Shown piece by piece: positions 1-8,417 of a DNA stretch of 64,000 nucleotides. A model generated the notes under the pieces. It was not told where the DNA came from. It did no database searches and worked only from the letters and a program-made list of their open reading frames with translations. The stretch's first letter is position 1, and each line of letters begins with the position of its first letter. A program made the translations under genes and the position numbers. Source of the DNA: Photorhabdus caribbeanensis. Its GTDB lineage: Bacteria > Pseudomonadota > Gammaproteobacteria > Enterobacterales > Enterobacteriaceae. The DNA lies in assembly GCF_018448885.1 (NCBI RefSeq), contig NZ_RCWB01000003.1:124001-188000 (forward strand). The letters run 5' to 3'.

Positions 1-802
1 ATGCATAACAAACGACCAAGATAATTAACGCCCATAACGCTATACCATCAGTGGTGATACGGATTAGCCAAATTTGTAATATCAACATTACGGTGAGTAA
101 TGACGCGATAATAGCGACAGCCCCTTTTCTGCCGAAAATAGATGAATAGGTCGGTATTTCCAGACGTTCTTCATCTGGGCCTTTACACTTGCGTGTAATT
201 TCAAAACTGAATCCAGAGAAAAAGCACAACCCCATCAAAACCCATATTGGGAAATTGAGTGTGAGGTCAGGAGTGGCGATATTGGCCAACCACCAGATAA
301 TGAGCGGCATTACCAGCATATGGGAAATAGCATACCAAGTAAGGTGTTGGTTTAACCATTCACCGATAAAGAACTCTTTCCCCATAAGACAGGTCCAGAT
401 AAAGACCAACAGCCAGGCAAAAGTAACTGAACCCATTCCCCGATCTAAGAATAGACTTCCACCTAATTGTAATGCGATACAACAGATGCCAAGCACCCGT
501 AGATTTTTCAGCGTAATAATACCGCGTTGTAAAATCCGCTGTGGATGATGTTCACAATCCAGTTGATAATCCTTATGCTCATCGAATATCCGTAGTAGTA
601 AAAAATAGGAGAAGGACATCAGGCAACCGAGCAGGATTTCCCATGACAAAACGGGCTTTTCTCCGATTGAATAAAAAGCTACGGAATAGCTGATGATATA
701 AAAGAGAAAGAAAAGCGGCGCATTTTGTAGTGGAAAACGCTCATCCATCCATAGCTTTATCCTCTTACCAATGAATTTTGAATAAATATCTTGGCTTTCC
801 AT
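1..802 (-). CDS. UbiA-family prenyltransferase-like membrane protein (3' end outside window)
   Basis: Reading the minus strand from an ATG at 802, with an AGGAA ribosome site just upstream, gives an open frame that runs off the window edge after about 267 codons. The product is a polytopic membrane protein with hydrophobic helices throughout. A segment around residues 70-95 (FDEHKDYQLDCEHHPQR) resembles the first Asp-rich prenyl-diphosphate/Mg binding motif of UbiA-type prenyltransferases, followed by the usual R-x-L-x-R-G turn. In that family the enzyme attaches a polyprenyl or similar chain to an aromatic or other acceptor in the inner membrane. The acceptor cannot be read from this fragment. 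It is not canonical UbiA, whose neighbours (ubiC, plsB) are absent. Family assignment is by motif only. Confidence 0.6.
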   Translation of the reverse strand, partial: MESQDIYSKFIGKRIKLWMDERFPLQNAPLFFLFYIISYSVAFYSIGEKPVLSWEILLGCLMSFSYFLLLRIFDEHKDYQLDCEHHPQRILQRGIITLKNLRVLGICCIALQLGGSLFLDRGMGSVTFAWLLVFIWTCLMGKEFFIGEWLNQHLTWYAISHMLVMPLIIWWLANIATPDLTLNFPIWVLMGLCFFSGFSFEITRKCKGPDEERLEIPTYSSIFGRKGAVAIIASLLTVMLILQIWLIRITTDGIALWALIILVVCYA

Positions 803-1422
803 ACATCATTCCTATTTATTGTATAAAGACTAAACTATATACACGTGTGAAAATTCAGCTAAAGGATAATCAATCCAGAAGAGAATCTTAATTAAAGTCT
901 ATGTGTGCTTTTTAACATTATCTCTCTAAATAACTTAAAAAATACATATAGACTAGAGTCATACATTAAGCCAAAAGTTTGCTATCGGCTATAATCAGTA
1001 TGTGTAAATTTTAATTTTAGCATGCAACTTATGTTTACAGTTTTCTCTATAACTGTATGTTTATACGATGTTTTTATTTTGTCCTTATGTTGAGGAATAA
1101 CAGGCTCCGATATCATGCTTTAGGCAAATATAAATGAGTATCTGTCTTGTTATCTGTATAACTTGTCACGTAAATAAATTTTTCGTAAGACAAAGTTTCT
1201 CCATATAAGATACCGGAATAAAACAATAAATGATTAGTTATTGTAATTGAATGAGTGAGGGGATGTTTTGATTTAGCGCAGTTTATAGTCAGATATTACC
1301 ACAATAATTAAAAGGTAATATTTACAGTTAGGTTTGTATTGGATTCTTGATGTAGGATCGGAGAATGCCGATATATTTTGGCTAAATAGCTACGTTACTT
1401 TATCAAGTAAGGAGTCTGAGCT
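803..1422. other. AT-rich intergenic region, no gene seen
   Basis: This 620-base stretch separates the divergent prenyltransferase gene and the ubiT remnant. It is AT-rich with stops in every frame. I see no tRNA, repeat element or convincing RNA structure. In E. coli ubiU and ubiV lie divergently beside ubiT, but no trace of them is visible here. Confidence 0.5.
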
Positions 1423-1719
1423 GTGTTAGGAAAAATCCACAATCTTACTCTGTGCTGGTTTACTACTGTCCGAGCTAGTCATTTAGTTGTCAACCAGTAT
1501 AAGCAGGAAGAGGTTAGTTTCAGCGACGAAGCCAATGATCTGATTCTGATAATTATCCGTACAGAATTAGGGTTGTGTGTTAAAAATTTGGTAGATGCGA
1601 TAGCGTTGAAATTCATGTTTACTGTTTTCTGTGCAGGTTTGTTGCAATTGGCTGAATGTGTAAAAGCGAGTTTGCCGGAGGGCGCGGATCAGCATGATCT
1701 GGCGCGATTATCATGTTGA
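1423..1719 (+). pseudogene. ubiT: Shrunken ubiT (yhbT) remnant, SCP2-domain ubiquinone protein
   Basis: The 98-residue GTG-initiated frame aligns from memory with E. coli UbiT (YhbT, about 174 residues) in separate blocks: a start like MLDK, then LCWFTTV, then VSFSDEANDLI, then RTELGLCVKNLVDAI and LLQLAECV. The N-terminal 60-65 residues and a central block of about 20 residues are missing, as if by in-frame deletions. UbiT is a lipid-binding SCP2 protein needed, with UbiU and UbiV, for oxygen-independent ubiquinone synthesis. The 7-base overlap with yhbS keeps the E. coli gene order, so this is the original locus decaying rather than a transferred copy. The frame is still open, so a short peptide may be made, but normal function is unlikely. 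Confidence 0.65.
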
Positions 1720-2216
1720 TCAGGGTAGAAATTCCGGTAGATGCCGCGGGAATAGATCGGTTATTACGGAAATCTTTTGATACTTCGGCGGAAGCGGAAT
1801 TGGTCCAACAATTGCGGGAAGATGGATTATTGACGTTAGGCGTGGTTGCCACAGATGACGAAGGCCAGGTAATCGGTTACGTGGCTTTTAGTCCGGTGGA
1901 TATTAATGGTGAAGATCGCCAATGGGTTGGTCTGGAGCCGTTAGCCGTTGCGGAAGAATATCGTCGGCAGGGGATTGGTGAAAAGCTGGTGTATGAAGGT
2001 TTGGATAGCCTGAATGAATTTGGTTATGGCGTCGTCGTTGTTTTAGGTGATCCACACTATTATCGTCGGTTTGGTTTTACGCTTGCTAGTGAGCACCAGT
2101 TGTATTGCCAGTGGCCAACGTATGAATCTTATTTTCAGGTATATGAATTAGCTGATAGTTCTTTGGCTGACCATCAGGGATTGGTTACTTACTCCCCACA
2201 TTTTGGCCGTTTCTAA
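1713..2216 (+). CDS. yhbS: GNAT-family N-acetyltransferase YhbS
   Basis: The 167-residue product matches E. coli YhbS in length and throughout its sequence (MLIRVEIP start, [32 protein letters not shown]). It has the GNAT acetyl-CoA binding signature around residues 85-95 ([12 protein letters not shown], the RxxGIG loop). GNAT enzymes transfer acetyl from acetyl-CoA to an amine; the YhbS substrate is not established from sequence. Its start overlaps the ubiT remnant by 7 bases, as in the enteric operon. Its 3' end overlaps the convergent yhbQ by about 30 bases. Confidence 0.9.
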   Translation: MLIRVEIPVDAAGIDRLLRKSFDTSAEAELVQQLREDGLLTLGVVATDDEGQVIGYVAFSPVDINGEDRQWVGLEPLAVAEEYRRQGIGEKLVYEGLDSLNEFGYGVVVVLGDPHYYRRFGFTLASEHQLYCQWPTYESYFQVYELADSSLADHQGLVTYSPHFGRF

Positions 2217-2499
2217 TTGATGCTAAATATTCTGCTATACAGACGGGCTGGCAAATAACCAGCCTCTCTTTTTGCTGTTTACTTAATTGTTTGACTTGAT
2301 ATTCCAGCCGTGAGGCATTGGCGCGATCTCCGGCATGACTACTGAAAACTAGCTGTAACGGTCCTTTCCCCCTCAGAGATTTGGCTCCTTTTCCGTTTTC
2401 ATGTTGTGTAAAACGACGGTGAATATCTGTTGTTATCCCGGTGTAAAGCATTCCTGATTTTGTTTTCAGTAAGTAAAGAACCCATTGATTTTCAGCCAT
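2185..2499 (-). CDS. yhbQ: GIY-YIG domain protein YhbQ
   Basis: This 104-residue protein is a single GIY-YIG nuclease-like domain. It shows W-V-L-Y-L-L at the start for the GIY element, Y-T-G-I-T for the YIG element near residues 19-23, a conserved Arg in the DIHRR helix, and a Glu at the start of LEYQVKQL. The UPF0213/YhbQ family is thought to act on DNA in repair, but the precise role is unsettled. The gene converges on yhbS with overlapping 3' ends, the same neighbourhood as E. coli. Length matches the family. Confidence 0.88.
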   Translation of the reverse strand: MAENQWVLYLLKTKSGMLYTGITTDIHRRFTQHENGKGAKSLRGKGPLQLVFSSHAGDRANASRLEYQVKQLSKQQKERLVICQPVCIAEYLASIRNGQNVGSK

Positions 2500-2715
2500 A
2501 TAATTTTTTTCTGAGTTTTCTATTTTTGATATTTATATTTTACTCGGACGTTTTTCTATATCATTTTTCTGAATAATTTAGTTTAAGTTATTATAATATA
2601 ACAGTTTTATAAAACCTGTTACATATCAATTTGCTGTACGCTGTATTTTTTATTCAAAAAAACTGAAATAGAATAGCAATAATTGCTAATTTTTATTCCG
2701 GCCTTTAGAGCATAC

Positions 2716-2731
2716 TATGATCCACATCACA
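2716..2731 (+). promoter_or_regulatory. CRP-like site upstream of the YhcN-type gene
   Basis: TATGA-TCCACA-TCACA matches the CRP pattern TGTGA-N6-TCACA with one change. It lies about 45 bases before the likely start codon of the YhcN-family gene. This is a pattern match only. Confidence 0.35.
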
Positions 2732-2773
2732 GAGAGTAACTCATTCCACTAAAAATTGATCAAGGATCATAGT

Positions 2774-3025
2774 ATGAAAAACGTAAAATATATCGCTGTT
2801 GCTTTAGCTTTAAGTGCTATCTCTTTTGGTAGTATGGCGGCAAAAGAAGTTCAAACAGCTTCCTCTTCTAAAGTTGGCGTAATTTCTGTCACGGGGGCTG
2901 ATACTTTGGAAACCCTCAGTGCCGAGTTGTCCAAAAAAGCTGACAAAGCAGGGGCATCTTCTTTCCGCATTATCTCTGCTGGCGGTAAGAATCAATTATC
3001 AGGTGTTGCTGAAATCTATAACTAA
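2774..3025 (+). CDS. YhcN/BhsA-family (DUF1471) small periplasmic protein
   Basis: The preferred ATG at 2774 gives an 83-residue protein with a cleavable signal peptide (MKNVKYIAVALALSAISFG-SMAA). An in-frame start 18 bases upstream would put charged residues before the signal. The mature part of about 60 residues has the DUF1471 pattern: a V-G-V-I-S-V-T-G strand, a short helix with D-T-L-E-T-L-S-A-E-L, and a final S-F-R-I-I-S-A strand. Members such as BhsA, McbA and YhcN are periplasmic, stress-induced and affect biofilm and surface properties. It stands alone between yhbQ and yhbP, with a CRP-like site and AT-rich leader upstream. Confidence 0.82.
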   Translation: MKNVKYIAVALALSAISFGSMAAKEVQTASSSKVGVISVTGADTLETLSAELSKKADKAGASSFRIISAGGKNQLSGVAEIYN

Positions 3026-3069
3026 TTTATAGTAGAACACACTGAACCCTGGCCCTGTCAGGAGATGTC

Positions 3070-3109
3070 AGAACACGCCGTAGGATGATGTTTATCCCGG
3101 CGTGGTTCT
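3070..3109. terminator. Hairpin between the YhcN-type gene and yhbP
   Basis: The arms ACGCCG and CGGCGT, extended by AGAAC and GTTCT, form a GC-rich stem. There is no U-tract, so it may be an attenuating or RNA-stabilising hairpin rather than an intrinsic terminator. Confidence 0.4.
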
Positions 3110-3148
3110 GGGCTTCCAGGCAGATACGACCCTGCTATTGGAGAGAGA

Positions 3149-3580
3149 GTGAACACCACTGAAAACTTTCAGATTATCCACAGATACCTTGCAAGACAGC
3201 ATGTCCTAACGCTTTGTACAGCAACCGGTGATGATATTTGGTGTGCAAATTGCTTCTATGTTTTCGATGCCGATGAAATCGCTTTCTGGTTTATGACTGA
3301 ACTTCATACTCGCCACGGTGAATTGATGCAGGTCAACCCGCAGGTTGCAGGTACCATTGCCGGGCAGATTCGAAATATTGCACAGATAAAAGGTATTCAG
3401 TTCAAAGGGGAAGTCATTCGTCTTGAGGGTGAAAAAGATAAAGCTGCCAGAGCACGTTATTGCCGCCGTTTTCCTGTGGCAATTGCTGTTAAAACACCTA
3501 TTTGGCAACTGAATCTCAGTGAAATAAAGATGACTGATAATACGCTTGGATTTGGTAAGAAAATTGGCTGGCAGCGATAA
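3149..3580 (+). CDS. yhbP: UPF0306 family protein YhbP
   Basis: The product has 143 residues and starts with GTG after a GGAGAGAG ribosome site. It matches E. coli YhbP, with L-A-R-Q-H-V-L-T near the N-terminus, [13 protein letters not shown] in the middle, I-K-G-I-Q-F-K-G-E, and the conserved end D-N-T-L-G-F-G-K-K. The fold is the split-barrel flavin-binding type seen in pyridoxamine-phosphate-oxidase-like proteins, but no reaction is established. It belongs to the yhb cluster and runs convergently towards nrdG with only two bases between them. Confidence 0.88.
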   Translation: MNTTENFQIIHRYLARQHVLTLCTATGDDIWCANCFYVFDADEIAFWFMTELHTRHGELMQVNPQVAGTIAGQIRNIAQIKGIQFKGEVIRLEGEKDKAARARYCRRFPVAIAVKTPIWQLNLSEIKMTDNTLGFGKKIGWQR

Positions 3581-3582
3581 AA

Positions 3583-4047
3583 TTATCTGAGTCTATGAAT
3601 AATCTGGTTGCGGCTGCCACGCCATAGTAAACCGGGTTCATAAAGATCTTGTATAAACTTGCCATCCACTAGCACATTAATATAGCTGACAATTTCCCGT
3701 TGAATTTCGCTAAGTTCCTTTAGCCGATAACCCGTCCAAAGCCAAATGTCCTTGTCTGGGCACTCTGTTTTAACCCGTTTTACCAATTTCAGGATCGCGG
3801 ATGCATTGTGTGGGTGGAGGGGATCTCCGCCAGATAAAGATAGTCCCTGTCGTTTAATGCGTTTGTCTTGTAAATCAAAAATTACACGGTCTTCCATTTC
3901 CTGCGTAAATGGTTGGCCGGAGCTTACCCGCCAGGTACTTTTGTTATAACAACCGAGACATTGATGCTCGCACCCGGCGACAAACAGTGTGCAGCGGGTT
4001 CCGGGGCCGTTAACCACATCAACAGGGTAATATTGGTGATAATTCAC
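3583..4047 (-). CDS. nrdG: Anaerobic ribonucleoside-triphosphate reductase activating protein NrdG
   Basis: NrdG is the radical-SAM activase that uses a [4Fe-4S] cluster and S-adenosylmethionine to place the glycyl radical on NrdD, enabling dNTP synthesis without oxygen. The 154-residue product has the cluster motif Cys26-x3-Cys30-x2-Cys33 (CEHQCLGC), the G-G-D-P SAM-binding motif (LSGGDPLHP), and the family length. It lies 18 bases downstream of nrdD on the same strand, the standard nrdDG operon, and should share the NrdR/FNR-type control upstream of nrdD. Confidence 0.96.
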   Translation of the reverse strand: MNYHQYYPVDVVNGPGTRCTLFVAGCEHQCLGCYNKSTWRVSSGQPFTQEMEDRVIFDLQDKRIKRQGLSLSGGDPLHPHNASAILKLVKRVKTECPDKDIWLWTGYRLKELSEIQREIVSYINVLVDGKFIQDLYEPGLLWRGSRNQIIHRLR

Positions 4048-4065
4048 TTTGTTAGCCCGCCTTCA

Positions 4066-6204
4066 TTAGCCTAATTGCCCATTTGCCAGATGTTTTACCC
4101 TGCGTTTCACCTCTTCTTGTTTGCCCGCATTGAACGGGCGGGCATCGGGGCTTCCCAGATAACCACAAACGCGGCGGATTACTGATACTCTGGAAGGTTC
4201 ATGATTGCCACAACGTGGACAGGTAAACCCTTTACTGGTACAGGAGAATTCACCGGTGAACCCACACTCATAGCATTCATCGATGGGGGTATTGGTGCCG
4301 TAATAAGGGACACATGAATAGCTGTAATCCCATACATCCTCCAGTGCTTTCAGATTATGTTGCAGATTAGGATATTCGCCGTAGCAGATAAAACCGCCAT
4401 TTGTTAGTGGTGGATAAGGGGCTTCAAAATCCAATTTATCATAAGGATTGACCTTCTTTTCAACGTCGAGATGGAAACTGTTGGTGTAATAGCCTTTATC
4501 TGTCACGCCTTCAATGACGCCAAACTCAGCGGTATCAAGGCGGCAGAAACGGTCACATAGATTTTCGCTTGGCGTGCTGTATAAACTGAAACCATAACCT
4601 GTTTCTTTTTTCCATTGCTCAGTGGCTTTTCGCAGATGATCAACAATTGAGAGTGCTTTTACACGTAATTGTTGATCATCAAATAGATGAACCTGATTGC
4701 CATACAATGCGTTAATGGTTTCATGAATACCAATATAGCCCAGAGAAATAGAAGCCCGGCCATGCTTAAAGATTTCAGCGATATTATCATCGGCTTTTAG
4801 ACGAACCCCGCAGGCACCTTCCATATAAAGGATGGGGGCAACTCGTGCTTTGACACTTTCCAGGCGGGTAATACGGGTCATGAGTGCTTGCTTTGCCAGT
4901 GCCAGACGTTTGTTTAGTAATTGCCAGAAATGTTTTTCATCTCCTTTGGCTTCGATAGCTATCCGAGGCAGGTTCAAACTGATAACCCCTAAGTTATTGC
5001 GTCCTTCATGAATTTGTTCCCCCCTTTCCTCATAAACACCGAGGAAACTGCGACAACCCATTGGGGTTTTAAAGGAGCCTGTTACCTTAACCACTTGATC
5101 ATAGTTAAGAATATCTGGGTACATGCGCTTACTGGCACATTTGAGAGCCAGTTGTTTGATATCGTAGTTAGGATCACCGAATTTGTGATTCAGGCCATCA
5201 CGGATAGCAAATACCAGTTTGGGGAATACTGCTGTTTTGTGATTCTTACCTAAACCAGCAATGCGGTTACGCAGAATAGATTGCTGAATTAGGCGGGATT
5301 CTTTTGACGTACCCAAGCCAAAGCCAAAAGTGACAAAAGGAGTCTGTCCATTGGCGGTATGTAGTGTATTAACTTCATATTCCAGCGATTGGAAAGCGTC
5401 ATAACACTCTTTTTCTGTTCGTGCTTCGGCATAGGATTTTTTATCGCTGATATTCCACTCTTCGGCAATCGCCAAGTGTTTGTCATAGCTGGCTTTAACG
5501 AAGGGGGCTAATACTTCATCTATACGATTGATGGTGGTACCGCCATAAATATGGCTAGCAACCTGAGCGATAATTTGAGCGGTTACTGCCGTTGCGGTTG
5601 AAATGGATTTTGGTGGTTCTATTTCAGCATTACCCATTTTGAACCCATGAGTTAGCATGCCTTTCAGATCGATCAACATACAATTAAACATTGGGAAAAA
5701 GGGGGAATAATCGAGATCATGATAGTGGATTTCGCCTTTTTCGTGGGCTAATACCACATTACGCGGCAGAATATATTGTTTGGCATAATTTTTAGCAACA
5801 ATCCCGGCCAACAGATCCCGTTGAGTAGGAATCACCTTGCTGTCTTTATTGGCGTTCTCATTGAGCAGGGAAACGTTACTCTGTTCAATTAAACCACGGA
5901 TTTCTTGATTAAGTCGGCTGTGTAATTCTCGGACAGTATCCCTATCGTGACGATATTGAATATAGCGATGGGCAAGGTGATTATGGTTGTCTGCTATCAA
6001 TTGCTTTTCTATTGCGTTCTGAATATCTTGTACATCAACTTGTCTGTAGTCAGCGAATAATTGCGTTACTGTGGATGCAACTTGGATACAATACTCATCA
6101 TCCGTCATGCCAATGGCAGAAGCGGCCCGTTTTACGGCATCTCTGATAAGTTTTTCATCAAATGGTACTTGGCGCCCATCCCGTTTTATCACAACAGTTT
6201 TCAC
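4066..6204 (-). CDS. nrdD: Anaerobic ribonucleoside-triphosphate reductase NrdD
   Basis: This is the class III ribonucleotide reductase, which reduces NTPs to dNTPs under anaerobiosis using a glycyl radical and formate. The 712-residue length equals that of E. coli NrdD. An N-terminal ATP-cone (residues about 1-95, starting KTVVIKRDGR) is the allosteric domain. The large barrel follows. The C-terminus carries the zinc ribbon with two CxxC pairs (CYEC and CPRC, roughly 644-665). The radical site is in R-V-C-G-Y-L-G, which counts to Gly681. nrdG follows after 18 bases. Confidence 0.97.
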   Translation of the reverse strand: MKTVVIKRDGRQVPFDEKLIRDAVKRAASAIGMTDDEYCIQVASTVTQLFADYRQVDVQDIQNAIEKQLIADNHNHLAHRYIQYRHDRDTVRELHSRLNQEIRGLIEQSNVSLLNENANKDSKVIPTQRDLLAGIVAKNYAKQYILPRNVVLAHEKGEIHYHDLDYSPFFPMFNCMLIDLKGMLTHGFKMGNAEIEPPKSISTATAVTAQIIAQVASHIYGGTTINRIDEVLAPFVKASYDKHLAIAEEWNISDKKSYAEARTEKECYDAFQSLEYEVNTLHTANGQTPFVTFGFGLGTSKESRLIQQSILRNRIAGLGKNHKTAVFPKLVFAIRDGLNHKFGDPNYDIKQLALKCASKRMYPDILNYDQVVKVTGSFKTPMGCRSFLGVYEERGEQIHEGRNNLGVISLNLPRIAIEAKGDEKHFWQLLNKRLALAKQALMTRITRLESVKARVAPILYMEGACGVRLKADDNIAEIFKHGRASISLGYIGIHETINALYGNQVHLFDDQQLRVKALSIVDHLRKATEQWKKETGYGFSLYSTPSENLCDRFCRLDTAEFGVIEGVTDKGYYTNSFHLDVEKKVNPYDKLDFEAPYPPLTNGGFICYGEYPNLQHNLKALEDVWDYSYSCVPYYGTNTPIDECYECGFTGEFSCTSKGFTCPRCGNHEPSRVSVIRRVCGYLGSPDARPFNAGKQEEVKRRVKHLANGQLG

Positions 6205-6277
6205 AATATGACTCCTTGAGAATGTTGTTCAAAAGTGCAAACTATTCTCGTTTTGGTATTCAGCTTAAAGATGGATG

Positions 6278-6293
6278 TTGCTATATATAGTTT
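6278..6293 (-). promoter_or_regulatory. NrdR box 1 upstream of nrdD
   Basis: The 16-mer TTGCTATATATAGTTT fits the palindromic NrdR consensus (ACAC-WATATATW-GTGT) in its core. It lies about 75 bases upstream of the nrdD start. A second, better box starts exactly 31 bases away, about three helical turns, which is the usual NrdR arrangement. NrdR represses ribonucleotide reductase genes when dATP/ATP status is sufficient. Confidence 0.75.
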
Positions 6294-6308
6294 TATTATT
6301 ATATTTAA

Positions 6309-6324
6309 GCACAATATATAGTAA
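6309..6324 (-). promoter_or_regulatory. NrdR box 2 upstream of nrdD
   Basis: GCACAATATATAGTAA is close to the NrdR consensus, including the central AATATATA. It pairs with the box 31 bases nearer the gene, so NrdR is predicted to bind both cooperatively. Confidence 0.8.
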
Positions 6325-6351
6325 TTTGAAGTGAGATAATCACGATCTCAT

Positions 6352-6365
6352 TTGATCTGAAACAA
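6352..6365 (-). promoter_or_regulatory. FNR-like site upstream of nrdD
   Basis: TTGAT-CTGA-AACAA differs at one position from the FNR pattern TTGAT-N4-ATCAA. It lies beyond the NrdR boxes relative to nrdD, a position suitable for anaerobic activation of nrdDG. Confidence 0.45.
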
Positions 6366-6401
6366 AAAATGAAGACTTATATTTTAGGTCCAGTGGAGAA
6401 G

Positions 6402-6436
6402 AACACCCCTTTGGTCAGTAACTAACCAAGGGGTTG
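6402..6436. terminator. Terminator-like hairpin after ridA
   Basis: ACCCCTTTGGT and ACCAAGGGGT pair around a ten-base loop just past the ridA stop. The stem is strong but the U-tract is weak. It separates ridA from the nrdD regulatory region. Confidence 0.55.
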
Positions 6437-6454
6437 TGGAAAACAGGGCAGGGA

Positions 6455-6841
6455 TTATTTACGAATCGCGATGGCTTCGATTTCGATTTTAACGTCTTTT
6501 GGCAGACGGGCTACTTCAACACAAGAACGAGCCGGGAAAGATGCATTGTGTTCTTTGAAGAATGCTTCATAAGTTGCATTAACGGTACCGAAGTCATTCA
6601 GGTCTTTAACGAAGACAGTTGTTTTAACAATGTCACCGACAGTGAGACCTGCTTTTTCAACGATAGCTTTAACATTTTCCAGTGATTGACGAGCTTGAGC
6701 GGCAATATCTTCTGCGACATCACCTGTTTCTGGATTGACTGGGATCTGGCCGGAAGTGATGACCATATTGCCTAGATCAACACCTTGAACATAGGGACCA
6801 ATTGCAGCAGGGGCTTTATTGGTATTAATCTCGTATGACAT
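6455..6841 (-). CDS. ridA: 2-iminobutanoate/2-iminopropanoate deaminase RidA
   Basis: RidA hydrolyses reactive enamine/imine intermediates released by PLP enzymes such as threonine dehydratase, protecting other PLP enzymes. The 128-residue product has the typical N-terminus (INTNKAPAAIGPYVQG), the T-S-G-Q-I-P core, and the catalytic Arg in A-R-S-C-V-E-V-A-R-L-P near residue 105. It lies 96 bases downstream of pyrI, as in the E. coli pyrBI-ridA region. A clear AGGAGAA ribosome site precedes the ATG. Confidence 0.95.
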   Translation of the reverse strand: MSYEINTNKAPAAIGPYVQGVDLGNMVITSGQIPVNPETGDVAEDIAAQARQSLENVKAIVEKAGLTVGDIVKTTVFVKDLNDFGTVNATYEAFFKEHNASFPARSCVEVARLPKDVKIEIEAIAIRK

Positions 6842-6937
6842 AGGTTCTCCTGTTTGTTAATGTGATAACTGAATGAATATTTCATCAAGGGTACTATTAT
6901 AGTGTCCGCTTCTGCCTCAGCAACTGACATAGGGAGT

Positions 6938-7402
6938 TTAATCGTTGCGTATCACCACACTGCGGTCGAACTCTTTCTCGCAATATTTGCAGGTTAGCAC
7001 TACATCTTCCACTGTCACTTTGACTCGAAAACTGCTTTCTACGGGTTCATTGTGGCTGATGCAGTTGCTGTTAGGGCAGACTAATACGCTATCGATACAC
7101 TCTGGCAAGTTAATGGGAAGTTTCTTCACAACTTCGTAGTCTTCAATACAGTTCACCGTGGCATTCGGCGCATACATAGCAAGCTGGTTAGCTTGTTGCT
7201 CTGTCAGGAATGTATTTTCGATTTTGATGATATCTTTTTTACCTAGTCGATTGGAAGGTAAGTTCAGGCCGATGGTAATGCGTTGATCGGTTTCAGTTAG
7301 CTTAAACAGAGAGAGTAGTTTGAAGCCGACCTGAGCCGGGATATGGTCAATCACCGTACCGCACCTAATAGCTTCGACTTGTAGTTTATGATCTTGGGTC
7401 AT
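6938..7402 (-). CDS. pyrI: Aspartate carbamoyltransferase regulatory chain PyrI
   Basis: PyrI forms the regulatory dimers of the ATCase dodecamer with PyrB, binding CTP (inhibitor) and ATP (activator). The 154-residue product has the allosteric domain start ([18 protein letters not shown]) and the four zinc cysteines in C-P-N-S-N-C and C-K-Y-C, the zinc site needed for contact with PyrB. Unusually it is not downstream of pyrB. About 2.5 kb containing a divergent membrane-protein gene separates it from the pyrB stop, so it must have its own promoter and cannot share the pyrL attenuator. A perfect 9-bp inverted repeat lies directly upstream (7413-7447). Confidence 0.96.
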   Translation of the reverse strand: MTQDHKLQVEAIRCGTVIDHIPAQVGFKLLSLFKLTETDQRITIGLNLPSNRLGKKDIIKIENTFLTEQQANQLAMYAPNATVNCIEDYEVVKKLPINLPECIDSVLVCPNSNCISHNEPVESSFRVKVTVEDVVLTCKYCEKEFDRSVVIRND

Positions 7403-7412
7403 CGTGTTTTGT

Positions 7413-7447
7413 ATGAATACATTTTAGTGACAACTTTCTGTATTCAT
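7413..7447. promoter_or_regulatory. Inverted repeat immediately upstream of pyrI
   Basis: ATGAATACA and TGTATTCAT are perfect 9-base arms 17 bases apart, ending 11 bases before the pyrI start codon. It could be an operator or an mRNA leader hairpin. No protein assignment is possible from sequence. Confidence 0.4.
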
Positions 7448-8220
7448 CCTCCAGAATATTGTTAAGAATCGACACGTCTTCCATTTTAGGTGGTGTTATC
7501 CTGTTTATCCAGATAAGACGTAGACAAATCAATATTATCTTACTGTTGTTATTCCATATACTTAGCTTTAGCCGTCATTGTTATAAGAGTACCATGTTGA
7601 ATTTATTTATTTTGGCTATTTTGTTTGAAGTATTATTCTGATTGAAAATTATTATCTTAAATTAAAAGGCAAGTTAATGTCTTAGAATTAATGGCTAATA
7701 ATATCTTGATTTTAAAAAACTTGATTTAATTAATATTTGTTGGTAATGTAAAGGTTAATAGATTATTTATGTCAAAAAAATTAGTTTTAAACTAATGTGT
7801 TATTTGGTAAAGTTATTATTAATAACATGGTTTATTTCATTAAATGAAATTAAGAGTAAAACTTTAAAATATTTATTTGAATAATGATAGAGAAAATATA
7901 TTATTTACTATTTGTATTGTAAAAAATATCTTTGTTGTAAAGTTATTAATAAGTTTTTAATTAATGATTTTTATGAACATTTAGGCATTATTTTAATAAC
8001 ATATAGGTTCAAGATGGAAGGTTGTTTATGAGGGCCTAATAAAATGAAAGGCTTATTTTGTACTGTTACTTTAACACGTAAGTCTGGCAAAGATATGCCA
8101 GTTACCGTATAGCGTTGATTGCTTTATTATATAATGAACTGATCTGGTTTTTTTACTCATTTACCGACTGAATGATGATATTATGGCTATGGTAATCTGG
8201 CTCTGTTGTTTTATAAAAGT
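7448..8220. other. Very AT-rich non-coding stretch between pyrI and the DUF819 gene
   Basis: This block is dominated by A and T with frequent stops. One 60-codon frame on the plus strand (7459-7641) is hydrophobic by composition but has no ribosome site or recognisable similarity. I do not call a gene here. It forms the pyrI-proximal half of the material separating pyrI from pyrB. Confidence 0.5.
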
Positions 8221-8334
8221 TATACCCTATGGATTTCAAGATGCATCGCGACGGCAAGGGAGCATAGATAACTATGTGACCGGGGTGAGCGAGTGCAGCC
8301 AACAAAGAGGCAACTTGAAAGATAACGGGTATAT
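8221..8334 (+). repeat. ERIC-type intergenic palindrome, shortened copy
   Basis: A 114-base imperfect palindrome begins TATACCCTATGG and ends with AACGGGTATA. It contains the ERIC core with GACCGGGGTGAGCGAGTG. It is the inverse of the element at 19184-19312, and is shorter because a segment near the centre (the partner of the GGGGATCC part) is missing. ERIC elements are non-coding and mobile in enterics and abundant in Photorhabdus. Short ORFs across it are artefacts. Confidence 0.85.
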
Positions 8335-8417
8335 AATAAATCAATCTATGATGAGTTTATTTTAAATAGAGAAGGTGAATTTTGTAATATTAACTTGGCA
8401 CATATTAGGAAGAAATA

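Noticed and set aside
7459..7641. 60-codon hydrophobic frame downstream of pyrI's leader
   Set aside because: Very AT-rich DNA gives hydrophobic codons by chance; no ribosome site and no similarity.
8153..8365. Short frames on both strands around 8.2-8.4 kb
   Set aside because: They run through the ERIC palindrome and are artefacts of it.
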